Below, piece by piece: positions 18,376 to 31,874 of a stretch of DNA of 50,668 bases. Each line of letters opens with the position of its first letter. Within the stretch, counting starts at the first letter, position 1. Source of the stretch: Luteimonas rhizosphaerae. GTDB lineage: Bacteria; Pseudomonadota; Gammaproteobacteria; Xanthomonadales; Xanthomonadaceae. The translations under genes were made by a program, and so were the position numbers. The stretch lies in contig NZ_NRQR01000023.1 in the NCBI RefSeq assembly GCF_002849595.1, forward strand, positions 1-50,668. Reading direction: 5' to 3'. The notes below the pieces were generated by a model that searched no databases, was not told where the DNA came from, and worked only from the letters and a program-made list of their open reading frames with translations.

Positions 18376-18395
18376 GGGACCGGATCATCGGTCCC
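18376..18395 (-). promoter_or_regulatory. Hairpin between rbfA and truB
   Basis: GGGACCG (18376-18382) pairs with CGGTCCC (18389-18395) around six bases, directly after the rbfA stop on the minus strand. There is no T-run, so an RNA stability or processing role is more likely than termination. Confidence 0.5.
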
Positions 18396-18398
18396 GGG

Positions 18399-18758
18399 TC
18401 ACTCGGACGAACCGGGACCCAGGTCGCGCAGCAGATTGTCGATGCGCTCGCCGCGATCCACCGAATCGTCGTACTGGAAATGCAGTTCGGGCACGTGGCG
18501 CATCTTCACTGCCTGCGCGAGCCGGTACCGGATCTCGTGCGCGACCGCCTTGAGCCCCTTCATCGCCTCGTCGGCGCGCTCGGACTGCAGCGCGGTGACG
18601 AAGACCTTGGCATGCGCCATGTCGCGCGTGACCTCGACGTCGGACACGCTGACCGACGGCAGGCCGTGTTCGGACACGGCCTCGCGGACCAGGGTGCCGA
18701 GTTCGCGGCGCAGCTGGGCGGAGACGCGGTCGGTGCGATGGAAGGATTTCTGGGCCAA
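18399..18758 (-). CDS. rbfA: 30S ribosome-binding factor RbfA
   Basis: RbfA is a KH-fold assembly factor that matures the 30S subunit and the 5' end of 16S rRNA. The 119-residue product begins at a TTG (18758), giving LAQKSFHRTDRVSAQLRREL, which matches the family N-terminus with one short lead. No ATG or GTG lies nearby in frame, and the frame upstream codes only Arg-rich non-conserved sequence. Conserved features are the V-S-D-V-E-V-T-R-D-M-x-x-A-K-V-F-V strand and HEIRYRLAQAVKMRHVPELHF. It sits between infB and truB. Confidence 0.93.
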   Translation of the reverse strand: MAQKSFHRTDRVSAQLRRELGTLVREAVSEHGLPSVSVSDVEVTRDMAHAKVFVTALQSERADEAMKGLKAVAHEIRYRLAQAVKMRHVPELHFQYDDSVDRGERIDNLLRDLGPGSSE

Positions 18759-18855
18759 GAGAGGTCTTCGTGAGCGGAGGAAACGGAAAAACGGAAAACG
18801 CCGCGCGACCGGAGCCGTGCGGCGCAGGCGCCGCCGGACCGCGCGTGCGCGGATC

Positions 18856-18875
18856 CGCTGCGGCCGGTCGCAGCG
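18856..18875 (-). promoter_or_regulatory. Hairpin between infB and rbfA
   Basis: CGCTGCG (18856-18862) pairs with CGCAGCG (18869-18875) around six bases, within ten bases of the infB stop on the minus strand, without a following T-run. Confidence 0.45.
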
Positions 18876-18880
18876 CCCCT

Positions 18881-21499
<2,619 letters not shown>

Positions 21500-21519
21500 T
21501 CGTGATTCGTATCCCGTTC

Positions 21520-21539
21520 GCGCCGGCCGGAACCGGCGC
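21520..21539 (-). promoter_or_regulatory. Hairpin between nusA and infB
   Basis: GCGCCGG (21520-21526) pairs with CCGGCGC (21533-21539) around six bases. It lies in the 76-base gap, about 20 bases before the infB start on the minus strand, and could affect infB translation. No T-run follows. Confidence 0.45.
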
Positions 21540-21575
21540 ATGAGTGATGCATTCTACCCGCGACGCGCTCCGGCC

Positions 21576-23087
21576 TCAGCCTTCACGTTCCAGACGGGCG
21601 ATTTCCTCGGCACGTGCGGCCAGGATCAATGCGGCGGCGCGGGCGTCGTCGAGCCCCTCGATGCCGAACTCCACGACTTCGTCGGCGCCCAGGTCCGACA
21701 GGTCCTCGCTGGTGCGCACGCCGTGCGAGGCCAGCGCGAACGCGGTCTCGTCGTCCATGCCCTCGAGTGCCAGCAGGTCGTCGGCGGGGGCGTTCTCGTC
21801 GACGCCCTCCTCGACCGCCAGGGCGTCGTTGAGCAGCGAATCGCGGGCGCGGCCACGCAGTTCCTCGACGATGTCCTCGTCGAAGCCCTCGACCGCCAGC
21901 AACTCGCCGACCGGCACGTAGGCGATTTCCTCGACCGTGCTGAAGCCTTCGGCGACCAGGATGCCGGCGATTTCCTCGTCGACTTCCAGCTTCTCCTGGA
22001 ACAGGGCGCGCGCGGCGTTCTGTTCCGATTCCGATTTCGCGGTGACCTGGTCCTGGGTCATCACGTTGAGCTGCCAACCCGACAGGCGGCTGGCGAGGCG
22101 CACGTTCTGACCGCCCTTGCCGATCGCCTGGGCCAGCTTGTCCTCGGCGACCGCCAGATCCATCGAGTGCTTGTCCTCGTCGACGACGATCGACTGGACT
22201 TCGGCCGGCGCCATCGCGTTGATGACGAACTGCGCCGGGTTGTCCGACCACAGCACGATGTCGACACGCTCGCCGTTCAGTTCGTTCGACACCGCCTGCA
22301 CGCGCGAACCGCGCATGCCGATGCAGGCGCCGATGGGATCGGTGCGGGTGTCGTAGGCCAGCACGGCGATCTTGGCGCGGTCGCCCGGATCGCGGGCGCA
22401 GGCCTTGATCTCGACCAGGCCCTGGCCGACTTCCGGCACTTCGAGCTTGAACAGCTCCATCATGAATTCCGGCGCGGCGCGGCTGATGAACAGCTGCGGG
22501 CCACGCGGCTCGTTGCGCACGTCGAACAGGTAACCGCGGATGCGGTCGCCGGCGCGGACGACGTCGCGCGGAATCGCCTTGTCCTTCTGGATCAGCGCTT
22601 CGGCGTTGCCGCCGAGGTCGACGTAGACGTTGCCGCGCTCGACGCGCTTGACGACGCCGGTCACCAGTTCGCCGACGCGATCCTTCCAGGCATCGACGAC
22701 CTGCTGGCGCTCGGCCTCGCGGACGCGCTGCACGATGACCTGCTTCGCGGCCTGGGCGGCGATGCGGCCGAAGTCGACGTTCTCGATCTGCTCTTCGATG
22801 TAGTCGCCGACCTCGACGCCGTCGGCTTCGTCGATCGCGTCCATCATGCGGATCTGGCGATCCGGCGATTCCATGACGACGTCGTCCGCCACCACTTCCC
22901 AGCGGCGGAAGGTCTCGTAGCTGCCGTCCTTCGCATCGATGGTGACGCGGGTCAGGACGTCCTGCTCGTGGTAACGCTTCTTGGCGGCGGTGGCCAGCGC
23001 GGCCTCGATCGCTTCGAGGATCACGGACTCCGGCACGCCCTTCTCATTGGCGACCGCATCGACGACCAGCAACAGTTCCTTGCTCAT
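21576..23087 (-). CDS. nusA: Transcription termination/antitermination protein NusA
   Basis: NusA binds RNA polymerase and controls pausing, termination and antitermination. The 503-residue protein has the N-terminal polymerase-binding domain (MSKELLLVVDAVANEKGVP), an S1 domain near 135-200 (GELVTGVVKRVERGNVYVDLG), two KH domains (IGMRGSRVQAVSNELNGERVDI and LAQAIGKGGQNVRLASRL), and two acidic C-terminal repeats (EEIAYVPVGELLAVEGFDED and SEDLSDLGADEVVEFGIEG). The ATG at 23087 gives the usual N-terminus; a GTG at 23099 that overlaps the rimP stop would add four residues and is an alternative coupled start. Confidence 0.96.
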   Translation of the reverse strand: MSKELLLVVDAVANEKGVPESVILEAIEAALATAAKKRYHEQDVLTRVTIDAKDGSYETFRRWEVVADDVVMESPDRQIRMMDAIDEADGVEVGDYIEEQIENVDFGRIAAQAAKQVIVQRVREAERQQVVDAWKDRVGELVTGVVKRVERGNVYVDLGGNAEALIQKDKAIPRDVVRAGDRIRGYLFDVRNEPRGPQLFISRAAPEFMMELFKLEVPEVGQGLVEIKACARDPGDRAKIAVLAYDTRTDPIGACIGMRGSRVQAVSNELNGERVDIVLWSDNPAQFVINAMAPAEVQSIVVDEDKHSMDLAVAEDKLAQAIGKGGQNVRLASRLSGWQLNVMTQDQVTAKSESEQNAARALFQEKLEVDEEIAGILVAEGFSTVEEIAYVPVGELLAVEGFDEDIVEELRGRARDSLLNDALAVEEGVDENAPADDLLALEGMDDETAFALASHGVRTSEDLSDLGADEVVEFGIEGLDDARAAALILAARAEEIARLEREG

Positions 23088-23095
23088 CTTTTCAT

Positions 23096-23740
23096 TCACT
23101 CCGCAGCGGTCGGCTTGGGCGCCGACGGCGTGTTGTCACGTGTTGTGTTGTGTTTCTTGCCGGCCGCGCCATTGGCGCGCCCCTTCTTGTCTTTCGATGG
23201 CGCCAGGCCCAGCGCCGCCCAGTCGGGCATCAGCCGGGCTTTTTCGATGTTGTCCATGCCGACGACAAACGCGGCGCCATCGACGTCGAACGTGATGGTG
23301 TCGCCGTCGACGGCCACGATGCCACCCTGGAGACGGCGGCGGCCGTCGTGCGGCAGCTTCAGATTCACCTTCGCCCGCTCGCCGAGCACGCGCGCGAACT
23401 GCGCCGCCGTGAACAGCGGACGGTCGACGCCCGGCGACGAGACTTCCAGCGTGTAGTTGCCGGTGATCGGATCCTCGACGTCCAGCTGGGCCGACACCTC
23501 GCGGCTGACCGCTTCGCAATGCTCGATGGTCACGCCCTGCACGGCGGGCGCGTCACTGTCGACGGACGGTGCGGCGTCGCCGGAAACCGCTGCGTCAGCG
23601 CTCGCGTCGTCGCGGTCGATGTACAGGCGCACCAGCGCGCCACCGGGCGCCGGCAGGTATTCGATGCCCAGCAGTTCGAGCCCGAGGGCTTCCACCGTCG
23701 GTGCCAGCAATGCCGTGAGTTGTGTCGCCTTGTCCGCCAC
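23096..23740 (-). CDS. rimP: Ribosome maturation factor RimP
   Basis: RimP helps early 30S subunit assembly. The GTG at 23740 (preceded closely by GAGGGA) gives 214 residues starting [27 protein letters not shown]. Family motifs are LRLYIDRD-like VRLYIDRDD near 40, [22 protein letters not shown], and [22 protein letters not shown]. Two parts look lineage-specific: an Ala/Asp/Ser insert after the IDRD motif (residues about 45-65) and a basic Lys/Asn tail. It is the first protein gene after the initiator tRNA, as in E. coli. Confidence 0.94.
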   Translation of the reverse strand: MADKATQLTALLAPTVEALGLELLGIEYLPAPGGALVRLYIDRDDASADAAVSGDAAPSVDSDAPAVQGVTIEHCEAVSREVSAQLDVEDPITGNYTLEVSSPGVDRPLFTAAQFARVLGERAKVNLKLPHDGRRRLQGGIVAVDGDTITFDVDGAAFVVGMDNIEKARLMPDWAALGLAPSKDKKGRANGAAGKKHNTTRDNTPSAPKPTAAE

Positions 23741-23838
23741 TGATCCCTCGTCCGTTGCCGCAGTGCAGGTGATGCGTCGGTTGCTGCCGGGCCATCCGAC
23801 CCGGCCCGGTAGGCCCGGTCGCCGCGATCCGATCGCGG

Positions 23839-23870
23839 AAAACGACAAAGGGCCCGAAGGGCCCCTTGTC
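23839..23870 (-). terminator. Terminator/attenuator between tRNA-fMet and rimP
   Basis: On the minus strand a 12-pair stem (23870-23859 with 23855-23844, one G-T pair) closes a TTC loop and is followed by GTTTT. It lies 108 bases past the tRNA 3' end. A second perfect seven-pair inverted repeat (23822-23838) follows at once. This probably separates high tRNA synthesis from lower expression of the rimP-nusA-infB genes by partial termination; the partial nature is inference. Confidence 0.75.
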
Positions 23871-23978
23871 CGATACCACTGGATGTCGGCGCCGAAGCGA
23901 AGCAGTTGCTTCGGCAAAGCCCAGACTTTCCGTATCGGCATGTTCTCCAGAACGAACATGCCGCAACACTCGAAAAGT

Positions 23979-24055
23979 TGGTAGCGGGGGCAGGATTTGA
24001 ACCTGCGACCTTCGGGTTATGAGCCCGACGAGCTGCCAGACTGCTCCACCCCGCA
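23979..24055 (-). tRNA. metY: Initiator tRNA-fMet (CAT)
   Basis: This 77-base tRNA has CAT as anticodon (complement at 24019-24021), encoded CCA (23979-23981), and the initiator hallmarks. The anticodon stem ends in three G-C pairs (GGG/CCC around CTCATAA), and positions 1 and 72 (both T) cannot form a Watson-Crick pair. The body closely matches E. coli tRNA-fMet. It lies upstream of rimP-nusA-infB exactly as metY does in E. coli. Confidence 0.97.
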
Positions 24056-24066
24056 TCAGGAGCGGA

Positions 24067-24095
24067 ATTATGAAGTTCCCTGTCGGGAAATGCAA
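24067..24095 (-). promoter_or_regulatory. Promoter of the tRNA-fMet/rimP operon
   Basis: On the minus strand TTGCAT (24095-24090) and CATAAT (24072-24067) are 17 bases apart, and the tRNA begins 11 bases after the -10. The spacer contains TTCCC-GACA-GGGAA, an inverted repeat. The stretch after the -10 (TCCGCTCC) is moderately GC-rich, as expected for a stable-RNA promoter. Confidence 0.8.
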
Positions 24096-24130
24096 GAGGT
24101 AAAGAACGATTCCGCCACCATTCCCTACCC

Positions 24131-24159
24131 CGCTCCGCATCGGACACGCATGCGGAGCG
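24131..24159 (-). promoter_or_regulatory. Perfect 10-bp inverted repeat downstream of nuoN
   Basis: CGCTCCGCAT (24131-24140) pairs with ATGCGGAGCG (24150-24159) around nine bases, 12 bases after the nuoN stop on the minus strand. No T-run follows, so it may act as a 3' stabilising stem or a weak terminator closing the nuo operon before the tRNA promoter. Confidence 0.55.
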
Positions 24160-24171
24160 AACCTGCGTAGT

Positions 24172-25635
24172 TTAACCGAATGCGGTCTGGCACCACACCA
24201 TCAGCGGACTCCAGAACAGGCCCAGGCCGAGCAGCGCGAGCGCATTGACCGCGAACATCGCCTGCAACGGGCGGCCCGGACGCTGCTGCATCGGGGTCGC
24301 GTTCGGTGTGTCGAAGTACATCACCTTGATGACGCGCAGGTAATAGAACGCGCCGATGACCGCGAACACGATGCCGACGATGGCCAGCCACATCAGGTCG
24401 CCCTCGAGCGCCGCCTGCAGCACCACCAGCTTGGCCCAGAAGCCGAGGAACGGCGGCACGCCGGCGAGCGAGGCCATGATGCACAGCACCAGGCCGGCCA
24501 TCCACGGGCTGCGGGCGTTGAGGCCCTTGTAGTCGTCGATGCGGTCGGCCTCGAAGCCTTCGCGCGACAGCATGACGATGGCGCCGAACGCGGCCAGCGA
24601 CATGATCGCGTAGGCGATCGCGTAGAACATCGCGGCGGCATACCCGTCCGGACCGCCACCGGCGAGCCCCAGGAACAGGAAGCCCACGTGCGACACGGTC
24701 GAGTAGGCCAGCATGCGCTTGAGGTTGGTCTGCGCGATCGCGAACAGGTTGCCGACCGCCAGCGACAGCGCGGCGAGCAGCGCCAGCAGCAGCTGCGTCT
24801 GCTCGTGCACCGGGCCGAGCGCGACGTCGAGCAGGCGCCAGGTCATGCCGAATGCGGCGAGCTTGGGCATCGAGCTGATGAAGGCGCTGATCGCGGTCGG
24901 CGCGCCGTGGTACGCGTCGGGCAGCCACATATGGAACGGCGCGGCGCCGAACTTGAACGCGATGCCGACGACGACGAAGACGGTGCCGGTCAGCAGCAGC
25001 ACGCGCCCGTCGCCCGACAGTCCGGCGATCGCCTCGTTGATACCGGTCAGCGACAGCGTGCCGACGGCGCCGTAGATCAGCGACATGCCGAACAGCAGCA
25101 TGCCGGACGCCAGCGAGCCGAGCACGAAGTACTTCATCGCACCTTCGGACGACATCGCGTTGTCGCGGTCGCAGGCGACTAGCGCATAGGAACACAGCGC
25201 CAGCAGCTCGAGGCCGACGTAGATCATCGTCAGGTTGCCCGCCGAGACCATCAGCATCATGCCGGCGGTCGCGAACAGGAACAGCACCGGGATCTCGCCC
25301 TGGTAGAGGTTGCGCTCGCGCAGGTAGGGCCAGGCATAGGCGAGCGCGCCGGCGGACACCAGCAGGGCCGCGACCTTCAGCACGTCGGCAGCGTTGTCGC
25401 GGACGAACATGTCGGCCAGCGCACTGCCCTGCCCGCCCGTGCCCGTCGCGATCAGCGCGGCGGCAGCCAGCAGCGTCAGTACCGCCAGGACATGCGTGAC
25501 GACGCGGCGGCGCGGATCGATGAACAGGTCGAGCATCAACAGGGCGAACGCGCCGAGGATCACGACGAGCTCGGGCACCAGCGGGCCGAGCTCGGCGATC
25601 GTGCGGACAGGAGGTGTCATCGGAGCGGAAATCAT
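24172..25635 (-). CDS. nuoN: NADH-quinone oxidoreductase subunit N
   Basis: NuoN is one of the three antiporter-like proton-pumping subunits of complex I. The 487-residue protein has about 14 membrane helices and the family motifs YVGLELLALCSYALVA near 135 (with the pump glutamate), the KFGAAPFHMWLPDAYHGAPT lysine segment near 227, and QTNLKRMLAYSTVSHVGFL near 298. The ATG at 25620 in frame is an alternative start. It is the last gene of the nuo operon. Confidence 0.96.
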   Translation of the reverse strand: MISAPMTPPVRTIAELGPLVPELVVILGAFALLMLDLFIDPRRRVVTHVLAVLTLLAAAALIATGTGGQGSALADMFVRDNAADVLKVAALLVSAGALAYAWPYLRERNLYQGEIPVLFLFATAGMMLMVSAGNLTMIYVGLELLALCSYALVACDRDNAMSSEGAMKYFVLGSLASGMLLFGMSLIYGAVGTLSLTGINEAIAGLSGDGRVLLLTGTVFVVVGIAFKFGAAPFHMWLPDAYHGAPTAISAFISSMPKLAAFGMTWRLLDVALGPVHEQTQLLLALLAALSLAVGNLFAIAQTNLKRMLAYSTVSHVGFLFLGLAGGGPDGYAAAMFYAIAYAIMSLAAFGAIVMLSREGFEADRIDDYKGLNARSPWMAGLVLCIMASLAGVPPFLGFWAKLVVLQAALEGDLMWLAIVGIVFAVIGAFYYLRVIKVMYFDTPNATPMQQRPGRPLQAMFAVNALALLGLGLFWSPLMVWCQTAFG

Positions 25636-25663
25636 CGCGGCGCGGCTCTCATCGAAGTCTGAC

Positions 25664-27175
25664 TCACAGCTTGCTTGCGGCGATCACGTTCGCCAGTTGC
25701 GCGATGGACGGCTCCATCAGGTCGGTCAGCGGCTTGGGGTAGATGCCGATGGCCAGCACGCCGATCGCGAACACCGACAGCACCAGGATCTCGCGGCCGT
25801 TGATGTCCTTGAGCTCGGCGACGTGGGCATTGGCGACCTCGCCGTAGAGCACGCGCTTGACCAGCCACAGGGTGTAGCCGGCACCGATCACCAGGGTCAT
25901 CGCGGCGAAGAACGCGAGCATCGGATTGCTCTGGAACGCGGCCAGGATGACCATGAACTCGCCGACGAAGCCCGAAGTGCCCGGCAGGCCGGAGTTGGCC
26001 ATCGCGAACAGCACGAAGAACGCGGCGAACCACGGCATCAGGTTCGCCACGCCGCCGTAGTCGCGGATCATGCGGGTGTGCATGCGGTCGTAGAGCACGC
26101 CGACGCAGGAGAACATCGCGCCGGAGATGAAGCCGTGCGAGATCATCTGCACCATCGCGCCCTGCAGGCCGAGTCGCGCCGCGTCGGTCGCGCCGACGTC
26201 GCGGACCAGCGCGAAGGCGATGAACACGCCCAGGGTGACGAAGCCCATGTGCGAGACCGACGAATACGCGATCAGCTTCTTCATGTCCTGCTGGACCAGG
26301 GCGACCAGACCGACGTAGACGATCGCGATCAGCGACAGCGCGATGACGAGCCAGGCCCACTCGTGGCCGGCGTCCGGCGTGATCGGCAGGCTGAAGCGCA
26401 GGAAGCCGTAGCCACCGATCTTCAGCATGATCGCCGCCAGGATCACCGAGCCGCCGGTCGGCGCCTCGACGTGGGCGTCGGGCAACCAGGTGTGGACCGG
26501 GAACATCGGCACCTTGACCGCGAACGCGGCCAGGAACGCGAAGAACAGCCACATCTGCTCGGTCGCGCTGAGCGGCACCGCGTACAGGTCGGGCAGCTGC
26601 CAGCTGCCGGCCTGGAGGTACAGGTAGATCAGCCCGACCAGCATGAAGACCGAGCCGAGGAAGGTGTAGAGGAAGAACTTCACCGACGCATACACACGGC
26701 GCGGACCGCCCCAGATGCCGATGATGATGAACATCGGGATCAGCATGCCTTCGAAGAACACGTAGAACAGCAGCGCGTCGACGGCCGAGAACACGCCGAT
26801 CATCAGGCCCTCGAGGATCAGCATCGCCGCGTAGTACTGGTTGACGCGCTTGTCGATCGAGGTCCACGCACCGACCAGCACCAGCGCGGTGGTCAGCGTG
26901 GTCAGGATGATCAGCGCGACCGAGATGCCGTCGACGCCGAGGTGGTACTCGATGTCGAACGCGGGAATCCACTCGCGCCGCTCGGCGAACTGCATCGCGG
27001 TCGCGGTGTAATCGAACGCGGTGAACAGCGGCAGGCTGACGACGAACACCAGCAGCGCGATCGCCAGCGACACCCAGCGGGCGGCGCCCGGCCGCGAGTT
27101 GCCGAGCGCGAGCACGAGCGCACCGCCGAGAATCGGCAGCCAGATCAGGAGACTGAGAAGAGGCCAGTTCGACAC
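25664..27175 (-). CDS. nuoM: NADH-quinone oxidoreductase subunit M
   Basis: NuoM (503 residues) is a proton-pumping antiporter-like subunit of complex I. Diagnostic segments are FFEGMLIPMFIIIGIWGG near 140 (pump glutamate), KVPMFPVHTWLPDAHVEAPT near 232 (pump lysine), and QQDMKKLIAYSSVSHMGFVTLG near 308. About 14 membrane helices are seen. It lies 14 bases after nuoL. Confidence 0.96.
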   Translation of the reverse strand: MSNWPLLSLLIWLPILGGALVLALGNSRPGAARWVSLAIALLVFVVSLPLFTAFDYTATAMQFAERREWIPAFDIEYHLGVDGISVALIILTTLTTALVLVGAWTSIDKRVNQYYAAMLILEGLMIGVFSAVDALLFYVFFEGMLIPMFIIIGIWGGPRRVYASVKFFLYTFLGSVFMLVGLIYLYLQAGSWQLPDLYAVPLSATEQMWLFFAFLAAFAVKVPMFPVHTWLPDAHVEAPTGGSVILAAIMLKIGGYGFLRFSLPITPDAGHEWAWLVIALSLIAIVYVGLVALVQQDMKKLIAYSSVSHMGFVTLGVFIAFALVRDVGATDAARLGLQGAMVQMISHGFISGAMFSCVGVLYDRMHTRMIRDYGGVANLMPWFAAFFVLFAMANSGLPGTSGFVGEFMVILAAFQSNPMLAFFAAMTLVIGAGYTLWLVKRVLYGEVANAHVAELKDINGREILVLSVFAIGVLAIGIYPKPLTDLMEPSIAQLANVIAASKL

Positions 27176-27189
27176 GTATCGTTATTCCG

Positions 27190-29343
<2,154 letters not shown>

Positions 29344-29350
29344 GCCCGGC

Positions 29351-29677
29351 TCAGCCCTTCAACGTGTCGAGTTCGGCGACGTTGATCGTGCGCCGGTTGC
29401 GGAACAGCGTGACCAGGATCGCCAGGCCGATGGCGGCCTCGGCGGCGGCCACGGTCAGGATGAAGAACACGAAGATCTGCCCGGACGCATCGGCGAACTC
29501 GCGCGAGAACGCGACGAAGTTGATGTTGACCGCGAGCAGCATCAGCTCGATCGACATCAGCAGGATGATCACGTTCTTCCGGTTGAGGAAGATGCCCGCG
29601 ACGCTGATGCAGAACAGCACCGCACCCAGCGACAGGTAATGGCCCAGCGCGAGGCCTTCGCCGAAGATCTCGGTCAT
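29351..29677 (-). CDS. nuoK: NADH-quinone oxidoreductase subunit K
   Basis: NuoK (108 residues) is a small three-helix membrane subunit of complex I. It shows [21 protein letters not shown], the buried glutamates in [19 protein letters not shown] and [18 protein letters not shown]. The ATG at 29677 overlaps the nuoJ stop (ATGA) and is preceded by GGAGAG. Confidence 0.96.
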   Translation of the reverse strand: MTEIFGEGLALGHYLSLGAVLFCISVAGIFLNRKNVIILLMSIELMLLAVNINFVAFSREFADASGQIFVFFILTVAAAEAAIGLAILVTLFRNRRTINVAELDTLKG

Positions 29678-30297
29678 TTCGTCTCTCCTGCGCCGCCCGT
29701 CGCCGCGACCGGCTGCATCGACACCACGCGCACGCGGTCCGAGGCCTGGACCCGCGCCTGGGCGCCGGGGTTCTGGTGCTTGGTGCCGGGCCGGCGACGC
29801 AGCGTCAGCATCACCGCCGCGATCACCGCGACGGTCAGGATCACCGCCGCGATCTCGAACGGCAGCAGGAAATCGGTGAACAGGCGACGCGCGATCCACA
29901 CCGTGTTCGACACACCGGCCGCTTCGACCGGATCGGTAGCGAACGGCACCATCTTCGCCTTGACGCCGATCAGCGTGACGATCTCGACCAGCATCACCAC
30001 CGCGACGATCAGGCCGACCGGAAGGTAACGCACGTAGCCTTCGCGCAGCGGGGCGACATCGACGTCGAGCATCATCACCACGAACAGGAACAGCACCATC
30101 ACCGCGCCGACGTAGACCAGCACCAGCGCGATGCCGAGGAACTCGGCGCCGGCCAGCAGCCAGGTGCAGGCGACGGAGAAGAACGTCAGCACCAGGAACA
30201 GCGCGGCGTGCACCGGGTTGCGGGCGCTGATCACCGCGACCGCGGACATCACGGTGACCGCGGCGAAGACGAGGAATGCAATCAGGTCGAAATTCAT
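29674..30297 (-). CDS. nuoJ: NADH-quinone oxidoreductase subunit J
   Basis: NuoJ (207 residues) is a five-helix membrane subunit of complex I. Typical segments are [27 protein letters not shown] near 23 and [21 protein letters not shown] near 60, which includes the TM3 region with the pi-bulge. The C-terminal 30 residues are a hydrophilic tail. It overlaps nuoK by four bases. Confidence 0.95.
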   Translation of the reverse strand: MNFDLIAFLVFAAVTVMSAVAVISARNPVHAALFLVLTFFSVACTWLLAGAEFLGIALVLVYVGAVMVLFLFVVMMLDVDVAPLREGYVRYLPVGLIVAVVMLVEIVTLIGVKAKMVPFATDPVEAAGVSNTVWIARRLFTDFLLPFEIAAVILTVAVIAAVMLTLRRRPGTKHQNPGAQARVQASDRVRVVSMQPVAATGGAGETK

Positions 30298-30300
30298 GAC

Positions 30301-30789
30301 TTACCTGTACGCGGAGTCGGCGGCGCGGCGGTCGGCGATCTCGCCTTCGAGGCGATCGCCGATGGCCAGCAGCTGCGGCTTGGTCACGATGTTCTCGCCG
30401 CGGTTCTCGAAGTGGTATTCGTGCAGGTGGGTCTCGACGATCGAGTCCACCGGGCACGATTCCTCGCAGAACCCGCAGTAGATGCACTTGAACAGATCGA
30501 TGTCGTAACGCGTGGTGCGGCGGGTGCCGTCCTCGCGCTGTTCCGAGTCGATGGTGATCGCCAGCGCCGGGCACACGGCCTCGCACAGCTTGCAGGCGAT
30601 GCAGCGCTCTTCGCCGTTCGGATACCGACGCAGCGCGTGCAGACCGCGGAAACGCGGCGACTGCGGCGTCTTCTCCATCGGGTACATCAGCGTGTACTTG
30701 TCGCGGAACAGGTACTTGAGCGTCAGCCACATGCCGCCGAGCAGCTCGAGCAGCAGCAGGCTCCGGAACCAGGAAATGAAACCGCCCAT
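30301..30789 (-). CDS. nuoI: NADH-quinone oxidoreductase subunit I (two 4Fe-4S clusters)
   Basis: NuoI carries clusters N6a and N6b in the electron path of the hydrophilic arm. The 162-residue protein has an amphipathic N-terminus and two ferredoxin motifs, [12 protein letters not shown] near 60 and [12 protein letters not shown] near 100, each with four cysteines. The start at 30789 overlaps the nuoH stop by one base (TAATG). Confidence 0.97.
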   Translation of the reverse strand: MGGFISWFRSLLLLELLGGMWLTLKYLFRDKYTLMYPMEKTPQSPRFRGLHALRRYPNGEERCIACKLCEAVCPALAITIDSEQREDGTRRTTRYDIDLFKCIYCGFCEESCPVDSIVETHLHEYHFENRGENIVTKPQLLAIGDRLEGEIADRRAADSAYR

Positions 30790-31874
30790 TACTGCCCTGC
30801 CTCGAAGACGCCGAAATATGCCATCAGTGCGGTGACCACGATCCAGCCGATGCTGATCGGGATGAAGACCTTCCAGCCCAGACGCATGATCTGGTCGTAG
30901 CGGTAGCGCGGGAACGACGCGCGGAACCAGATGAAACAGCTGGCGAAGAAGAACACCTTCGCGAACAGCCACCACCAGCCGTCGACCGACAGCAGCGGAA
31001 TGCCCAGCCCCTGGAACGGCGACAGCCAGCCGCCGAGGAAGAACGTGGCGGTCAGGAAGCTGATCAGGATCATGTTCGCGTATTCGGCGAGGAAGAACAG
31101 CGCGAACGCCGACCCCGAATACTCGACCATGTGGCCGGCGACGATTTCCGACTCGCCTTCGACGACGTCGAACGGCGCGCGGTTGGTCTCGGCCACACCG
31201 GAGATGAAGTAGATGACGAACAACGGCAGCATCGGCAGCCAGAACCAGTCGAACAGGCCCTTGCCGCCGGCCTGCGCCATGACGATCTCGGTCAGGTTCA
31301 GGCTACCCGCGCCGACCATCACGCCGACCAGGGCGAACCCCATCGCGATCTCGTAGCTGATCATCTGCGCCGAGGCGCGCATCGCGCCGAGGAAGGCGTA
31401 CTTCGAGTTCGACGCCCAGCCCGCGAGGATGATCCCGTAGATCCCGAGCGAGGTCATCGCCAGCAGATACAGCAGGCCGGCATTGGCGTTCGACAGCACC
31501 AGCTGCGCGTCGAACGGCACCACGGCCCAGGCCGCGAACGCGGGCGCGAGCGTGATCAGCGGAGCGAGCACGTACAGCACGCGCTGCGCGTTGGTCGGCT
31601 GGATGACTTCCTTGAACAGCAGTTTGAAGACGTCGGCGAAGGCCTGGAAGATGCCCATGCCGACGTACATCGGTCCGTGGCGCACATGCATCCAGCCGAT
31701 CAGCTTGCGCTCCCAGACCACGTAGAACGCGACGGCGATGATCACCGGCATCGCGATGACGACGATCTTCAGCACGATCCAGAGGATCACGCCGATCGCG
31801 CCCAGCGACATCAGCCAGTCGTGCAACGGCGCGGTGGCCTCACCGAGCAACGTCGCGGTATTCGTCACGCTCAT
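30789..31874 (-). CDS. nuoH: NADH-quinone oxidoreductase subunit H
   Basis: NuoH (361 residues) is the membrane subunit that forms the quinone-binding chamber with NuoB and NuoD. It contains [18 protein letters not shown] near 55, [30 protein letters not shown] residues near 225 (split here by the length limit: the E-x-E-x-V-A-G motif and the preceding NRAPFD), and [21 protein letters not shown]. It has about eight membrane helices. The ATG at 31874 overlaps the nuoG stop; the frame continues upstream without conserved sequence. Confidence 0.96.
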   Translation of the reverse strand: MSVTNTATLLGEATAPLHDWLMSLGAIGVILWIVLKIVVIAMPVIIAVAFYVVWERKLIGWMHVRHGPMYVGMGIFQAFADVFKLLFKEVIQPTNAQRVLYVLAPLITLAPAFAAWAVVPFDAQLVLSNANAGLLYLLAMTSLGIYGIILAGWASNSKYAFLGAMRASAQMISYEIAMGFALVGVMVGAGSLNLTEIVMAQAGGKGLFDWFWLPMLPLFVIYFISGVAETNRAPFDVVEGESEIVAGHMVEYSGSAFALFFLAEYANMILISFLTATFFLGGWLSPFQGLGIPLLSVDGWWWLFAKVFFFASCFIWFRASFPRYRYDQIMRLGWKVFIPISIGWIVVTALMAYFGVFEAGQ

